From positions 1-6,468 of the forward strand of contig JASHVB010000967.1 of assembly GCA_030039695.1 (NCBI GenBank): a stretch of 6,468 bases of DNA. Direction: 5' to 3'. Within the stretch, counting starts at the first letter, position 1; every line of letters begins with the position of its first letter. The notes beneath the pieces were generated by a model, which was given only the letters and a program-made list of their open reading frames with translations, had not been told where the DNA came from and made no database searches. The position numbers and the translations under genes were made by a program. The DNA comes from Acetobacteraceae bacterium (GTDB lineage Bacteria; Pseudomonadota; Alphaproteobacteria; Acetobacterales; Acetobacteraceae). Shown here piece by piece: positions 1 through 5,948 of the stretch.

Positions 1-1
1 C

Positions 2-478
2 GTCCCGCGCGCCGACGTGCTCGCCGGCATCGAACGCATCTGGCGTTCCCGCGTTCCCGAGCGGGGCCGCGCCTCGCTCACCATCGAGCGCGAAAAGAAA
101 TCGCTGCGCATCGAAGAAATTAGGCTGACACCCTCGCGGTACCACGGCGAAACGTGGAACGCCGAAGCGCAAGAGCCAGGCGTCACCGTGACGCGGCTCG
201 TGCTCGCAATCGCGCCGCGCACGAAGCTCGCGCTCGTCAGCGCGACCCTCGCGGCTGCTAGCCTGCACGCGATCGCCCGCCGATTCGAGCGCAAACCGGG
301 TGAGGCGTCTGACGCCGCAATCTGTGCCGATCTGCACGCAATCGGTGCTGCGGCCTCCGATCTCGAGCAGCCGATGGGATCGAGCTTCGATGTCCCAGTT
401 GTCGCGTTGATGCCAATTGTGCAACACGGATTCCAGGCGAATCAGCGGCTTCGCGGCGCGGAAAACCTGCACGATTGA
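2..478 (+). CDS. 3' part of an unrecognised protein, C-terminus replaced by transposon-end sequence
   Basis: The frame is open from the window edge, so the true start lies outside. The first ATG-like in-frame start (GTG at 17) is probably internal. About 158 codons are visible. The part up to base 399 looks like a genuine protein: charged and basic at first (IEREKKSLRIEE), then an alanine-rich helical stretch (LVSATLAAASLHAIARRFER) and an acidic/alanine-rich tail. No membrane segment or catalytic motif is evident and I do not recognise the family. From base 400 the frame reads into the TGTCGCG transposon end, so the last 26 residues (from about VALMPIVQHG) are probably not native. The gene is therefore likely truncated at its C-terminus. 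Function unknown; that it is a real, now chimeric, coding region is moderately well supported by codon use and length. Confidence 0.55.
   Translation, partial: VPRADVLAGIERIWRSRVPERGRASLTIEREKKSLRIEEIRLTPSRYHGETWNAEAQEPGVTVTRLVLAIAPRTKLALVSATLAAASLHAIARRFERKPGEASDAAICADLHAIGAAASDLEQPMGSSFDVPVVALMPIVQHGFQANQRLRGAENLHD
400..418 (+). repeat. Transposon terminal repeat, copy 1
   Basis: TGTCGCGTTGATGCCAATT is identical over 19 bases to 6104-6122. The identity starts exactly at the TGT: the base before is T here and G at 6103. This places the element boundary at base 400. Confidence 0.7.
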
Positions 479-667
479 CGCTAATCCTGAAGCGAATCGG
501 GCGGTTTATTGCGCCTCATATGCGACGTACTACTTCTGGCGCTTCATCAAAGGCTTAGCCTTCCCGGTTACAGCCTCTTGTCGAGTCAAGCGACGAACTC
601 ACTGTCGTTGACGCTGGATGCCATTACGAGACCAGCATGACAATTGATCCTAATCTGCGACGCGCTG

Positions 668-686
668 CATTGGGGTCAACGCGACA
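668..686 (-). repeat. Inverted terminal repeat closing the mini-element
   Basis: On the minus strand this reads TGTCGCGTTGACCCCAATG. It differs from the left end at positions 12, 13 and 19 only. Its outer end (686) abuts the Tn3-family transposase remnant. Confidence 0.6.
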
Positions 687-840
687 CCGGGCGGTCGGTA
701 TCCGTCATTGCTTTCCGTTACCTCGTCGCTTCGACGCAGACATGGTCGCCGGTGAGATTGACGTGCTCCCAGCCGAGCGGCGACAGGTGGGCGAGGAGTT
801 CGTCGCGCACCTGCTCGACAGCGCGCATGAGCCAGGCCAA
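687..840 (-). pseudogene. C-terminal remnant of a Tn3-family transposase (tnpA), frameshifted
   Basis: Minus-strand translation from about 840 to 721 gives ...RAVEQV-RDEL, then LAHLSPLGWEHVNLTGD. That phrase is close to the conserved C-terminal signature of Tn3-family TnpA (HLSPLGWEH-I-NLTGDY). Past that point the frame hits a TAA at 718-720. Shifting one frame gives S-x-SKRRGNGK and shifting again gives GYRPPG, which together match the basic GK-x-RPLR tail usual at the end of these transposases. So at least two frameshifts separate pieces of one ancestral C-terminus. Upstream of about 840 the similarity fades and the catalytic DDE part is absent. The intact protein is near 1000 residues, so this is under 5% of it. 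The mini-element end at 686 abuts or cuts its last codons. Identification rests on recalled family motifs. Confidence 0.7.
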
Positions 841-930
841 GCCAACCCACCGAATGGCGATACTGATCTGGTATCGAACTCTGACCAACTTGATATTGGA
901 CCGGCATGACGGGCCAGACCATATCGGCGT

Positions 931-976
931 CAAGCAAAAGCGGACGAAGCGAGTGAAGGTCCGCTTCAATTGCTTG
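931..976. promoter_or_regulatory. Interrupted palindrome upstream of the secreted-protein gene
   Basis: Two nested arm pairs are visible: outer CAAGCA (931-936) with TGCTTG (971-976), and inner AAGCGGAC (938-945) with GTCCGCTT (959-966), around a 13-base centre. It lies 24 bases before the ATG at 1001. It could be a regulator-binding operator or a 5'-leader hairpin. No convincing -35/-10 pair was found near it, so the role is inferred from position only. Confidence 0.4.
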
Positions 977-1000
977 ACCAGCTTTAGCGGAGAATCCGAC

Positions 1001-1240
1001 ATGACCCTAACGAAATTCGCCATCGTTCCCGCGATGGTTCTGATCCTGGGTGCCGCGACAGCCTTGGCGCAACCTGCGACACATCCATTTGTCCAGTTCA
1101 ACCAGGCTGTCGCTGGGGCCGCAAACGCCGCGTACATCGGTGGCGGCTCCAACCCGAACTACCTGCGGAACCAACATCTGCTGACCCAGGAACCTGGATA
1201 TTTTATCGGTACCGGCGCTGCCCAGGTCAGCGGCTTCTGA
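1001..1240 (+). CDS. Small secreted protein of unknown function
   Basis: A 79-residue protein. The start is ATG at 1001, preceded by GGAGA (989-993) with a 7-base spacer. Longer in-frame extensions upstream pass through the transposase remnant and are rejected. Residues 1-23 form a classic Sec signal peptide: Lys5, a hydrophobic core (VPAMVLILGAATA) and an Ala-Leu-Ala cleavage site before Gln24. The mature part is about 56 residues, with no cysteine, rich in Gly, Ala, Asn and Gln, and contains YIGGGSNPNYLRNQHLL and a Gly-rich end. I recognise no domain. It is likely periplasmic or secreted. It lies 200 bp upstream of the efflux operon on the same strand, but a strong hairpin at 1266-1297 separates them, so it is probably its own transcription unit. 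Confidence 0.75.
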   Translation: MTLTKFAIVPAMVLILGAATALAQPATHPFVQFNQAVAGAANAAYIGGGSNPNYLRNQHLLTQEPGYFIGTGAAQVSGF

Positions 1241-1265
1241 CCACGGCGGGATCGTAGGCGCACAC

Positions 1266-1297
1266 GCCACTTGGTTGTTACACAACAACCGAGTGGC
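1266..1297 (+). terminator. Strong stem-loop, 14-bp stem with 4-base loop
   Basis: GCCACT-T-GGTTGTT (1266-1279) pairs with AACAACC-G-AGTGGC (1284-1297) around the loop ACAC. The only non-Watson-Crick position would be a U-G wobble in RNA. It starts 25 bases after the stop of the secreted-protein gene, as a terminator would. No T-run follows, so it is not a textbook intrinsic terminator. Its near-perfect dyad symmetry also allows an operator for the downstream operon. Confidence 0.45.
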
Positions 1298-1395
1298 CGC
1301 GCCGACGACAGCCTGTCAGGAGGGCGGTGCCACTCACAGCCAACGTTGACAAGCGGTCTTTTCGTCGGACGACGCCCGCAGGACGAGGGACCTCC

Positions 1396-1431
1396 GGAGA
1401 GCCATTGGATCGGCTCCCTTAACCGGGGAGC
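1396..1431 (+). promoter_or_regulatory. Leader with two mutually exclusive small stems covering a Shine-Dalgarno site
   Basis: GAGCC (1399-1403) can pair with GGCTC (1412-1416). Alternatively GCTCCC (1413-1418) can pair with GGGAGC (1426-1431), which would hide the GGGGAG Shine-Dalgarno (1425-1430) of the ORF starting at 1440. The two stems share bases 1413-1416, so they cannot form together. This is the geometry of a translational switch, but the stems are short (5-6 bp) and may be chance. Confidence 0.25.
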
Positions 1432-1439
1432 ATCAGACG

Positions 1440-1598
1440 ATGAGTTCCTTGCCACCGAACCGCGGTGGCCGCGTGCCGACTGTTGTCATGGCAGCCATGT
1501 GTGTCTTCACGGACAGACTAGAGACCGCCGTCTCCCCGGGTGGCTCGCGTCGGCGGATCTACCTAAACCTGCAATCGTGCGTAGGGGCCTTACGTTGA
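1440..1598 (+). CDS. Small 52-residue ORF overlapping the FUSC exporter start; possible leader or small protein
   Basis: ATG at 1440 follows GGGGAG (1425-1430) with a 9-base spacer, a good ribosome binding site. The frame ends with TGA at 1596-1598, overlapping the TTG start of the exporter gene (1595-1597) in a TTGA arrangement. This is the same style of overlap seen between the other genes of the operon and supports real, coupled translation. The product begins MSSLPPNRGGRVPTVVMAAM and continues basic and Arg-rich (GGSRRRIYLNL), with two cysteines and no clear membrane segment. I do not recognise it. It could be a small functional protein, a leader peptide that delivers ribosomes to the weak TTG start, or the eroded remnant of a longer gene. 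Confidence 0.45.
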   Translation: MSSLPPNRGGRVPTVVMAAMCVFTDRLETAVSPGGSRRRIYLNLQSCVGALR

Positions 1599-3637
1599 CA
1601 ACCATCGCATCGATCGACCGACACGTAGCTCGGACGGTTGAAGATAAGATACTGCCGGCGCTGCGTGCAGTCGGCCCACCGCTTTTGTTTGGCCTGCGGA
1701 TGTGGGTAGCGGTCTGTCTCGCAATGACCATCGCATTCTGGCTGGAGCTCGATAATCCGTTCTGGGCCGGCACGTCGGCAGCGATCGTGTGTCAGCCGAT
1801 GCTCGGTGCCTCATTGCGCAAAGGCTGGTTTCGAATGATCGGCACAGTGGTCGGCGCCATGGCTGCCGTCATGCTCAGCGCGTGCTTCCCACAAAGCCGC
1901 GGCGGCTTCTTGATATGTCTGGCGTTGTGGTGTGGCGTCTGCACGCTCGTCGCGACCGTTCTGCACAATTTTGCATCCTACGCCGCCGCCCTGGCAGGCT
2001 ACACGGTGGCGATCATAGCCGGGGATGAACTCGGCGCTGTCGGCGGTACGAACGGCGACGCATTCATGCTGGCCGTGACGCGGGCCGACGAGATCTGCAT
2101 CGGTATCGTTTGCGCCGGAATTGTGCTGGCAGGTACCGATTTTGGCCGGGCGCGGCGACGGCTCGCAATGCTGCTTGCCAGCATCTCGGCCGAGATCACT
2201 CGTGGCATGATCAGATCGCTCAGTCTGGCACGGTCCGACCTACCGGCCACTGCGATCGTTCGTCGCAATTTGCTTCGCCGGGTTGGTGCACTCGATGCGA
2301 TCGCCGATACGGCGCGGGGTGAGGCACCCGAACTGCGCGCCAACCCGAAGCCGCTGCGGGATGCCATGGATGGATTGTTTTCTGCCTTGTCCGGATGGAG
2401 CGCGGTTGCCAATCACCTGGTAAATATCCCGGGTCCCGAAGGCGCCCGGGAGTGCGCGGCGATTCTGCAAGTGCTACCCGTGGAGCTGCGTACGCCGTGG
2501 ATCACGATTGGCGGGGTGAATTGGGCGAACGAACCGGCACGAATCCGCGCGTTAATCGCAGCTGCGGTCCGCGCCCTGGTTGCACTCCCCGCGACTGAGC
2601 CTTCGCTGCGGTTGCTTGCTGATCGCACGGCCCAGGCGCTGCTCGGCATCAACCGTGCCATCGATGCGCTCGTTCTGCTGCACGAACCCGGGTCGGCAGT
2701 CCCACGCCGCGTCGTTGGCAACCTTCGGGTCGCCGACTGGCTGCCGCCGGTCCTGAACGGCTTGCGTGCTTTCGTGACGATCGCCATCGCATCAATCGCC
2801 TGGATTGCAACAGCGTGGCCAAACGGCGCTTCTATGGTGGCATTTGCGGCCATTATGATTACCGTTCTGCCTCCCCGCGGCGATCAGGCTCCCACCATGG
2901 TCATCGATCTTATGCTCGGCTGTCTCATGGCAGCCGTCGTTGCGGCCATCATCACGTTTGCGGTGCTGCCAGAACAGCCGAGCTATGCCGGCTTCTGTAT
3001 AGCGCTCGGATTGGTCCTTGTCCCCGTCGGAGCGATGGTCACGCAGTCCTGGCGACCACTGTCATTCTTCGCCGCCGCCGTTCTGTTTGTGACACTGGTT
3101 AGTCCCGAAAACGGAATGACGTACGATGTGGAGCAGTTCCACAATCAGGCAATGGCGATCGCTGCGGGGATCGGCATTGCCGCACTAGCACTGCGTCTCA
3201 TGCCGCCGCTGTCTACCGCGGCGCAATCCCGACGGTTGCTGGCGCTGACGCTGCGTGACCTTCGGCGCCTGGCAGCGGGTGCGATCCAGCCCAGCCGGGC
3301 GGCGTGGGACGACCGTGTTTATGGGCGTCTTGCGGCCATGCCCGCTGAGGCGCTTCCGCTGCGCTGGTCCTGGCTTGCCGCTAATCGGACGGTCGGCTCA
3401 GCGATCATTCGGCTGCGCGGCGCGGTCGGTCGTTCCGGTTCCACGGCTTATCTCGAGACGGCTCTCGAGGCCTTCGCGCACGGTGACAACGCAACAACAA
3501 TCGCGAACTTGGCAAAACTGGACCAGGTCCTGGCGGCAAAGCCGGGCGCCACAGCAATCCTTCGGGCGCGCGGCACGATCAGCACCATGATCGAGACGCT
3601 GTCTCGGCATTCCGCTTATTTCAGGTCGTCGTCATGA
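1595..3637 (+). CDS. FUSC-family inner membrane exporter (AaeB-like aromatic acid efflux component)
   Basis: A 680-residue protein from a TTG start at 1595, chosen because AGGGG (1583-1587) lies 7 bases upstream, the start overlaps the preceding TGA, and the length then fits AaeB-like proteins (about 650-700). The frame is open further upstream to 1271, but those residues look non-coding. The layout is the family's duplicated form. A first membrane block runs from about residue 30 to 180, containing the characteristic NPFWAGTSAAIVCQP (54-68) followed by a basic G-x-x-KG-x-x-R-x-x-GT segment. A cytoplasmic middle region spans about 190-385 and is rich in Arg, Ala and Leu. A second membrane block runs from 387 to 537, with LPPRGDQAP and LVSPENGM loops, and then a cytoplasmic tail. 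The family exports p-hydroxybenzoate-like acids, fusaric acid or other aromatics using an HlyD partner. Both partners follow directly. The exact substrate cannot be read from the sequence. Confidence 0.9.
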   Translation: MTTIASIDRHVARTVEDKILPALRAVGPPLLFGLRMWVAVCLAMTIAFWLELDNPFWAGTSAAIVCQPMLGASLRKGWFRMIGTVVGAMAAVMLSACFPQSRGGFLICLALWCGVCTLVATVLHNFASYAAALAGYTVAIIAGDELGAVGGTNGDAFMLAVTRADEICIGIVCAGIVLAGTDFGRARRRLAMLLASISAEITRGMIRSLSLARSDLPATAIVRRNLLRRVGALDAIADTARGEAPELRANPKPLRDAMDGLFSALSGWSAVANHLVNIPGPEGARECAAILQVLPVELRTPWITIGGVNWANEPARIRALIAAAVRALVALPATEPSLRLLADRTAQALLGINRAIDALVLLHEPGSAVPRRVVGNLRVADWLPPVLNGLRAFVTIAIASIAWIATAWPNGASMVAFAAIMITVLPPRGDQAPTMVIDLMLGCLMAAVVAAIITFAVLPEQPSYAGFCIALGLVLVPVGAMVTQSWRPLSFFAAAVLFVTLVSPENGMTYDVEQFHNQAMAIAAGIGIAALALRLMPPLSTAAQSRRLLALTLRDLRRLAAGAIQPSRAAWDDRVYGRLAAMPAEALPLRWSWLAANRTVGSAIIRLRGAVGRSGSTAYLETALEAFAHGDNATTIANLAKLDQVLAAKPGATAILRARGTISTMIETLSRHSAYFRSSS

Positions 3638-3846
3638 GATTCACCGACATCAACCTCTGTGGCATCTACGTCGCCCCGATCGCTGTTTTGATGGTGGCTG
3701 CATGGCTCGCTCTGTTGGTGTTGCGGCGATTGGCGGACCGTTTCGGGCTGCTGCGCCGCGTCTGGCATCCGGCGCTGTTGGTATTCGCGGTCTACATAAT
3801 GCTGCTGTCTGCGATGGTACAGCTCGTCGCCTGGTGGAGGGTATGA
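3634..3846 (+). CDS. DUF1656 small inner membrane protein (AaeX-like)
   Basis: A 70-residue protein. The ATG at 3634 overlaps the exporter stop (ATGA), with AGG (3623-3625) 8 bases upstream, so translation is probably coupled. It begins with the family-typical D-x-N-L-x-G-I-Y-V-A-P (residues 5-15). Two membrane helices span about 14-30 and 46-65, and the conserved Trp-His-Pro (44-46) sits at the start of the second helix after a basic loop (RRLADRFGLLRR). Length matches E. coli AaeX (67 residues). DUF1656 proteins are almost always encoded with FUSC and HlyD genes and are thought to be accessory parts of the pump. Their mechanism is not established. The order here, FUSC-DUF1656-HlyD, differs from aaeXAB of E. 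coli. Confidence 0.9.
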   Translation: MRFTDINLCGIYVAPIAVLMVAAWLALLVLRRLADRFGLLRRVWHPALLVFAVYIMLLSAMVQLVAWWRV

Positions 3847-4817
3847 TGTTGCAAGCGGAGGTTCGGCCGCGGCGTGCGGGGGCCTGCGGCGACACACCAC
3901 GGTCCCCGGTCCCGTCACGTAGATCGATCGATCATCCACCGTCGTCGCTGCGCGTCCTTCCGGTCCTGCTGACCCTCATCGCCGTGGGCCTCGCCTGCAT
4001 GCTGGGGTGGGGGCTATGGCAAGCCTACATGGCCGCACCGTGGACGCGGGATGCGACTGTGCGTGCCTATGTTGTCACTCTGGCGCCGCAGGTGTCGGGG
4101 CGGATCGTGCGACTGCCGGTGGTTGACAACCAGTTCGTCCATAAGGGCGAGCAGGTAATGGAAATCGACCCGACCAACTATGCCATCGCTGTCGATGAGG
4201 CGGCAGCGGCCGTGGAGCAGGCGAGGGCCAATGCCGAAAACGCCGAACGGGAGGCTAGGCGTCGGTTGGCACTGACCAGCCTGGAGGTATCGGTGGAGGA
4301 GAAGCAGAAGTACACAACCTTGGCGCGGGTCGCGGACGCCACGTATCAAAAGGCGATTGCAAGCCTGGCACAGGCCAAAGTGAACCTGGAACGTACTAAC
4401 ATCCGCTCGCCGGTGAATGGCTATATAACCAATCTTTTGGTGCAACGCGGCGATTATGCCAGTGTTGGAGATAAGGACATTGCCATCGTCAACTCTGACT
4501 CGTTCTGGGTGGACGGCTATTTTGAGGAATCTAACATCAGCGCAATTCATGTGGGCGATCCAGCGCGAATAAAACTGATGGGGTACAGCCAAGTGCTGCA
4601 CGGCCATGTGCAGAGCATTGCCCATGGGATCGCGGTTCCGAACGCCGAAGCCGACGGATCAGGGCTGGCAACCGTTAATCCGATCTTCACCTGGGTGCGC
4701 CTGGCGCAGCGGATTCCTGTGCGCATCCATATTGATACGGTACCTCGGAATGTGCATCTGGCGGCCGGCATGACAGCGAATGTGCAGATCGACCCAGCTC
4801 GGCACAACGTGGGTTAA
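3846..4817 (+). CDS. HlyD-family periplasmic adaptor (membrane fusion protein, AaeA/EmrA-like)
   Basis: A 323-residue protein. Two adjacent ATGs (3843 and 3846) are possible. 3846 is preferred because GGAGG (3836-3840) is 5 bases away rather than 2. Either start overlaps the DUF1656 stop. After a basic, Pro-rich N-terminus of about 35 residues comes one membrane anchor (37-58), then PWTRDATVRAYVV-x-LAPQVSGRI (65-87), the hallmark first half of the lipoyl/beta-barrel fold. A helical hairpin rich in Ala, Glu and Arg follows (about 113-180). Then comes the second lipoyl half, TNIRSPVNGYITN (184-196) with QRGDYASVG, and a barrel region with FWVDGYFEE. F-x-WVRLAQRIPVRI (from 281) is typical of EmrA/AaeA adaptors, and AGM-x-ANVQID lies near the end. 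It would link the FUSC exporter to an outer membrane channel, whose gene is not in the window. The N-terminal extension is longer than usual. Confidence 0.92.
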   Translation: MLQAEVRPRRAGACGDTPRSPVPSRRSIDHPPSSLRVLPVLLTLIAVGLACMLGWGLWQAYMAAPWTRDATVRAYVVTLAPQVSGRIVRLPVVDNQFVHKGEQVMEIDPTNYAIAVDEAAAAVEQARANAENAEREARRRLALTSLEVSVEEKQKYTTLARVADATYQKAIASLAQAKVNLERTNIRSPVNGYITNLLVQRGDYASVGDKDIAIVNSDSFWVDGYFEESNISAIHVGDPARIKLMGYSQVLHGHVQSIAHGIAVPNAEADGSGLATVNPIFTWVRLAQRIPVRIHIDTVPRNVHLAAGMTANVQIDPARHNVG

Positions 4818-5729
4818 GTAACTCGGCTCTGCTCGGTGACAGACTCCCGGAGGCGTCGGACGATGGCGGTTGGATGTTGATCTGGTTGCTCAGGCCGCTT
4901 CGGACTTGAGGTGTTCACTGACGAACTGAACGGCGTCTGCAGTCGCTGAGACGCCAAGACCAGAGGAGCGCTCTACGATGTGTGCCTCGCCACGGACATC
5001 GCCTGTGATGTCGAAGATTGCCATTTGACCCTCGTAGATGCCATCTCGATTCCAGCGATGTGATCCACCTGGTCGCGCCCAAAAGGCCGCGGGCAAAAAG
5101 CCACCGCGCCGTCGCGATGCCACCTATGATGGCGCCATCTTAGTCTTAGCAGAGAATCAAGAATCTCACGCCTGTACCTATGCCGTTGCTCTGTGCTCGG
5201 CTTGCGACAAGGTGCGCGGATAAACCGACCAGAGACGCACCGCCCACAACAAGACGCGGTGTGAGCTGCGCAAACATTGGGACTGCCATGGCTCTAATGC
5301 AGTTGAAAGGTCACGGCAAAAGTCGCAGCTATATTGGTGGGAACGGCACGAAGTGTTTCCCGATTCCACGAGGCTTTTCCCACACCATCAGGGTGAGTAC
5401 AAGAATGGCACAGTCTCATATCCGGCAAGTGATTTGGGTTTTCTCAGGGCAAACTTTCATTGCCATTGCGGCAAATGGCCTGCCAGTGTGGATCATGTAT
5501 GGCTGGCACTTCCGTACGATGATGATGCCGATCTCGGCCGCTTTGCAATAGGCGGTGTGACGTTGTTTGGTTCCAATCAATCTCGGCTGCGCGAGCTGCT
5601 GATCGTTGGCGGTGGTGCCAACCGTGCGGGGACTGCGCGAGACGCGGCGGGGATTATCAGTCCTACTGGTTGAATAGGATGACCTGGCTTCCCACACATC
5701 ATCGTCAACAGAGCCAGGCTGAGTACAGC
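4818..5729. other. Gene-poor stretch between the efflux operon and the lipoprotein gene
   Basis: About 0.9 kb with no confidently recognisable gene apart from a possible small minus-strand ORF ending at 4890. Both strands have short open frames, but none combines a good start, plausible composition and a known motif. The part from about 5320 to 5560 looks lower in GC than its surroundings. No tRNA, terminator with a T-run or repeat was seen. It may hold decayed genes. Confidence 0.5.
4890..5024 (-). CDS. Possible small hypothetical protein or C-terminal gene remnant
   Basis: On the minus strand an ATG at 5024 follows GAGGG with a 4-base spacer and gives 44 residues (MAIFDITGDVRGE, then HIVERSSGLGVSATADAV and an acidic helical tail). 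The frame extends upstream to a GTG at 5123 (77 residues). That extra part ends in HRWNRDGIYEGQ, which looks protein-like, preceded by a basic, low-quality start. The composition (balanced acidic and aliphatic residues) suggests real coding sequence, perhaps the 3' end of a larger decayed gene. I do not recognise a family. It is convergent with the efflux operon, with its stop 72 bases past the HlyD stop. Confidence 0.35.
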   Translation of the reverse strand: MAIFDITGDVRGEAHIVERSSGLGVSATADAVQFVSEHLKSEAA

Positions 5730-5948
5730 ATGAAGCGGGTCCGTTCGCGTGTCTGCCGCTGGTTGCTCTGGTTCGCGTTGCTGACCGCCGCGGGCGGCAT
5801 GCTGACGTCGTGCGACACCCCGGTCGGTGTGTCGCCTGCCCTCCGGGGAACCTATTGGCAGAACGCGGTGGTCACCAACCCGTACGGCGGCGGCTCACAA
5901 GTGGTTCTCTGGGGCCCGCCGCAGAACTACAACGTTGGGGGAGACTGA
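5730..5948 (+). CDS. Small lipoprotein of unknown function
   Basis: A 72-residue protein. ATG at 5730 is chosen because it gives a proper lipoprotein signal peptide: basic start (MKRVRSRVCR), hydrophobic stretch (WLLWFALLTAAGGM) and lipobox Leu-Thr-Ser-Cys (25-28). The ribosome binding site is weak (AGG at 5716-5718, GAG at 5721-5723), and an in-frame TTG at 5670 would spoil the signal peptide. The mature part of 45 residues starts Cys-Asp. By the enterobacterial Lol rule Asp at +2 favours retention in the inner membrane, which may not apply here. It contains GTYWQNAVVTNPYGGG and WGPPQNYNVGG, aromatic and Gly/Asn-rich. I recognise no family. Its stop overlaps the next start (TGATG), so the two are probably co-translated. 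Confidence 0.7.
   Translation: MKRVRSRVCRWLLWFALLTAAGGMLTSCDTPVGVSPALRGTYWQNAVVTNPYGGGSQVVLWGPPQNYNVGGD

Larger units (their letters stand above)
400..686. mobile_element. 287-bp mini-transposon-like element with TGTCGCG...CGCGACA inverted ends
   Basis: The left end reads TGTCGCGTTGATGCCAATT (400-418). The right end, read on the minus strand from 686 to 668, is TGTCGCGTTGACCCCAATG, matching 16 of 19 positions. Both begin with TGT, as in Tn7/Tn5053-type and Mu-type elements. Inside are further degenerate copies of a roughly 20-bp motif of the form TTGA-Y-S-CC-N-AT-N-N-TGC-R-ACA at 407-426, 475-494, 509-527 and 644-662, resembling multiple transposase binding sites. No ORF inside looks like a gene. 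The bases next to the ends (CCAGT at 395-399, CCGGG at 687-691) agree at 3 of 5 positions, so no clean target duplication is visible. The flanks are also two different interrupted genes. It may be a MITE-like derivative or the deleted remains of a larger TniA-type transposon. Confidence 0.55.

Noticed and set aside
395..691. Target-site duplication around the mini-element
   Set aside because: CCAGT and CCGGG agree at only 3 of 5 positions, which does not establish a duplication.
644..1000. Upstream in-frame extension of the secreted-protein gene to 644
   Set aside because: It runs antisense through the Tn3 transposase remnant and would bury the signal peptide in the middle of the protein. 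The ATG at 1001 has a good ribosome binding site.
718..1152. 144-codon minus-strand frame as an intact gene
   Set aside because: Only its last 40 or so residues resemble Tn3 transposase. The rest is antisense to the secreted-protein gene.
1346..1374. TTGACA at 1346-1351 as a -35 box for the pump operon
   Set aside because: The sequence 16-18 bases downstream is GC-rich and lacks any TATAAT-like hexamer.
1271..1594. Longer N-terminus for the FUSC exporter starting at 1271
   Set aside because: The extra 108 residues look non-coding, start inside a strong hairpin and exceed the family's usual length. The TTG at 1595 has AGGGG 7 bases upstream and overlaps the preceding stop.
3702..3845. HlyD start at 3702
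   Set aside because: It would overlap most of the DUF1656 gene. The ATGs at 3843/3846 have GGAGG and overlap the DUF1656 stop, as in the rest of the operon.
4014..4625. 203-codon minus-strand open frame
   Set aside because: It is antisense to the clearly recognisable HlyD gene. Its composition (His, Arg, Cys-rich) is that of a shadow frame.
5146..5277. 43-codon minus-strand frame with a hydrophobic segment (PRLVVGGASLVGLSAHLVA)
   Set aside because: It is too short and unrecognised, and lies in a region of short frames on both strands. It could be a remnant, but the evidence is only composition.
5353..5673. 106-codon plus-strand frame
   Set aside because: Some stretches look protein-like (VDHVWLALPYDDDADLG), but there is no ribosome binding site, no recognised motif and competing frames in the same stretch. 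It may be a decayed gene but cannot be supported.
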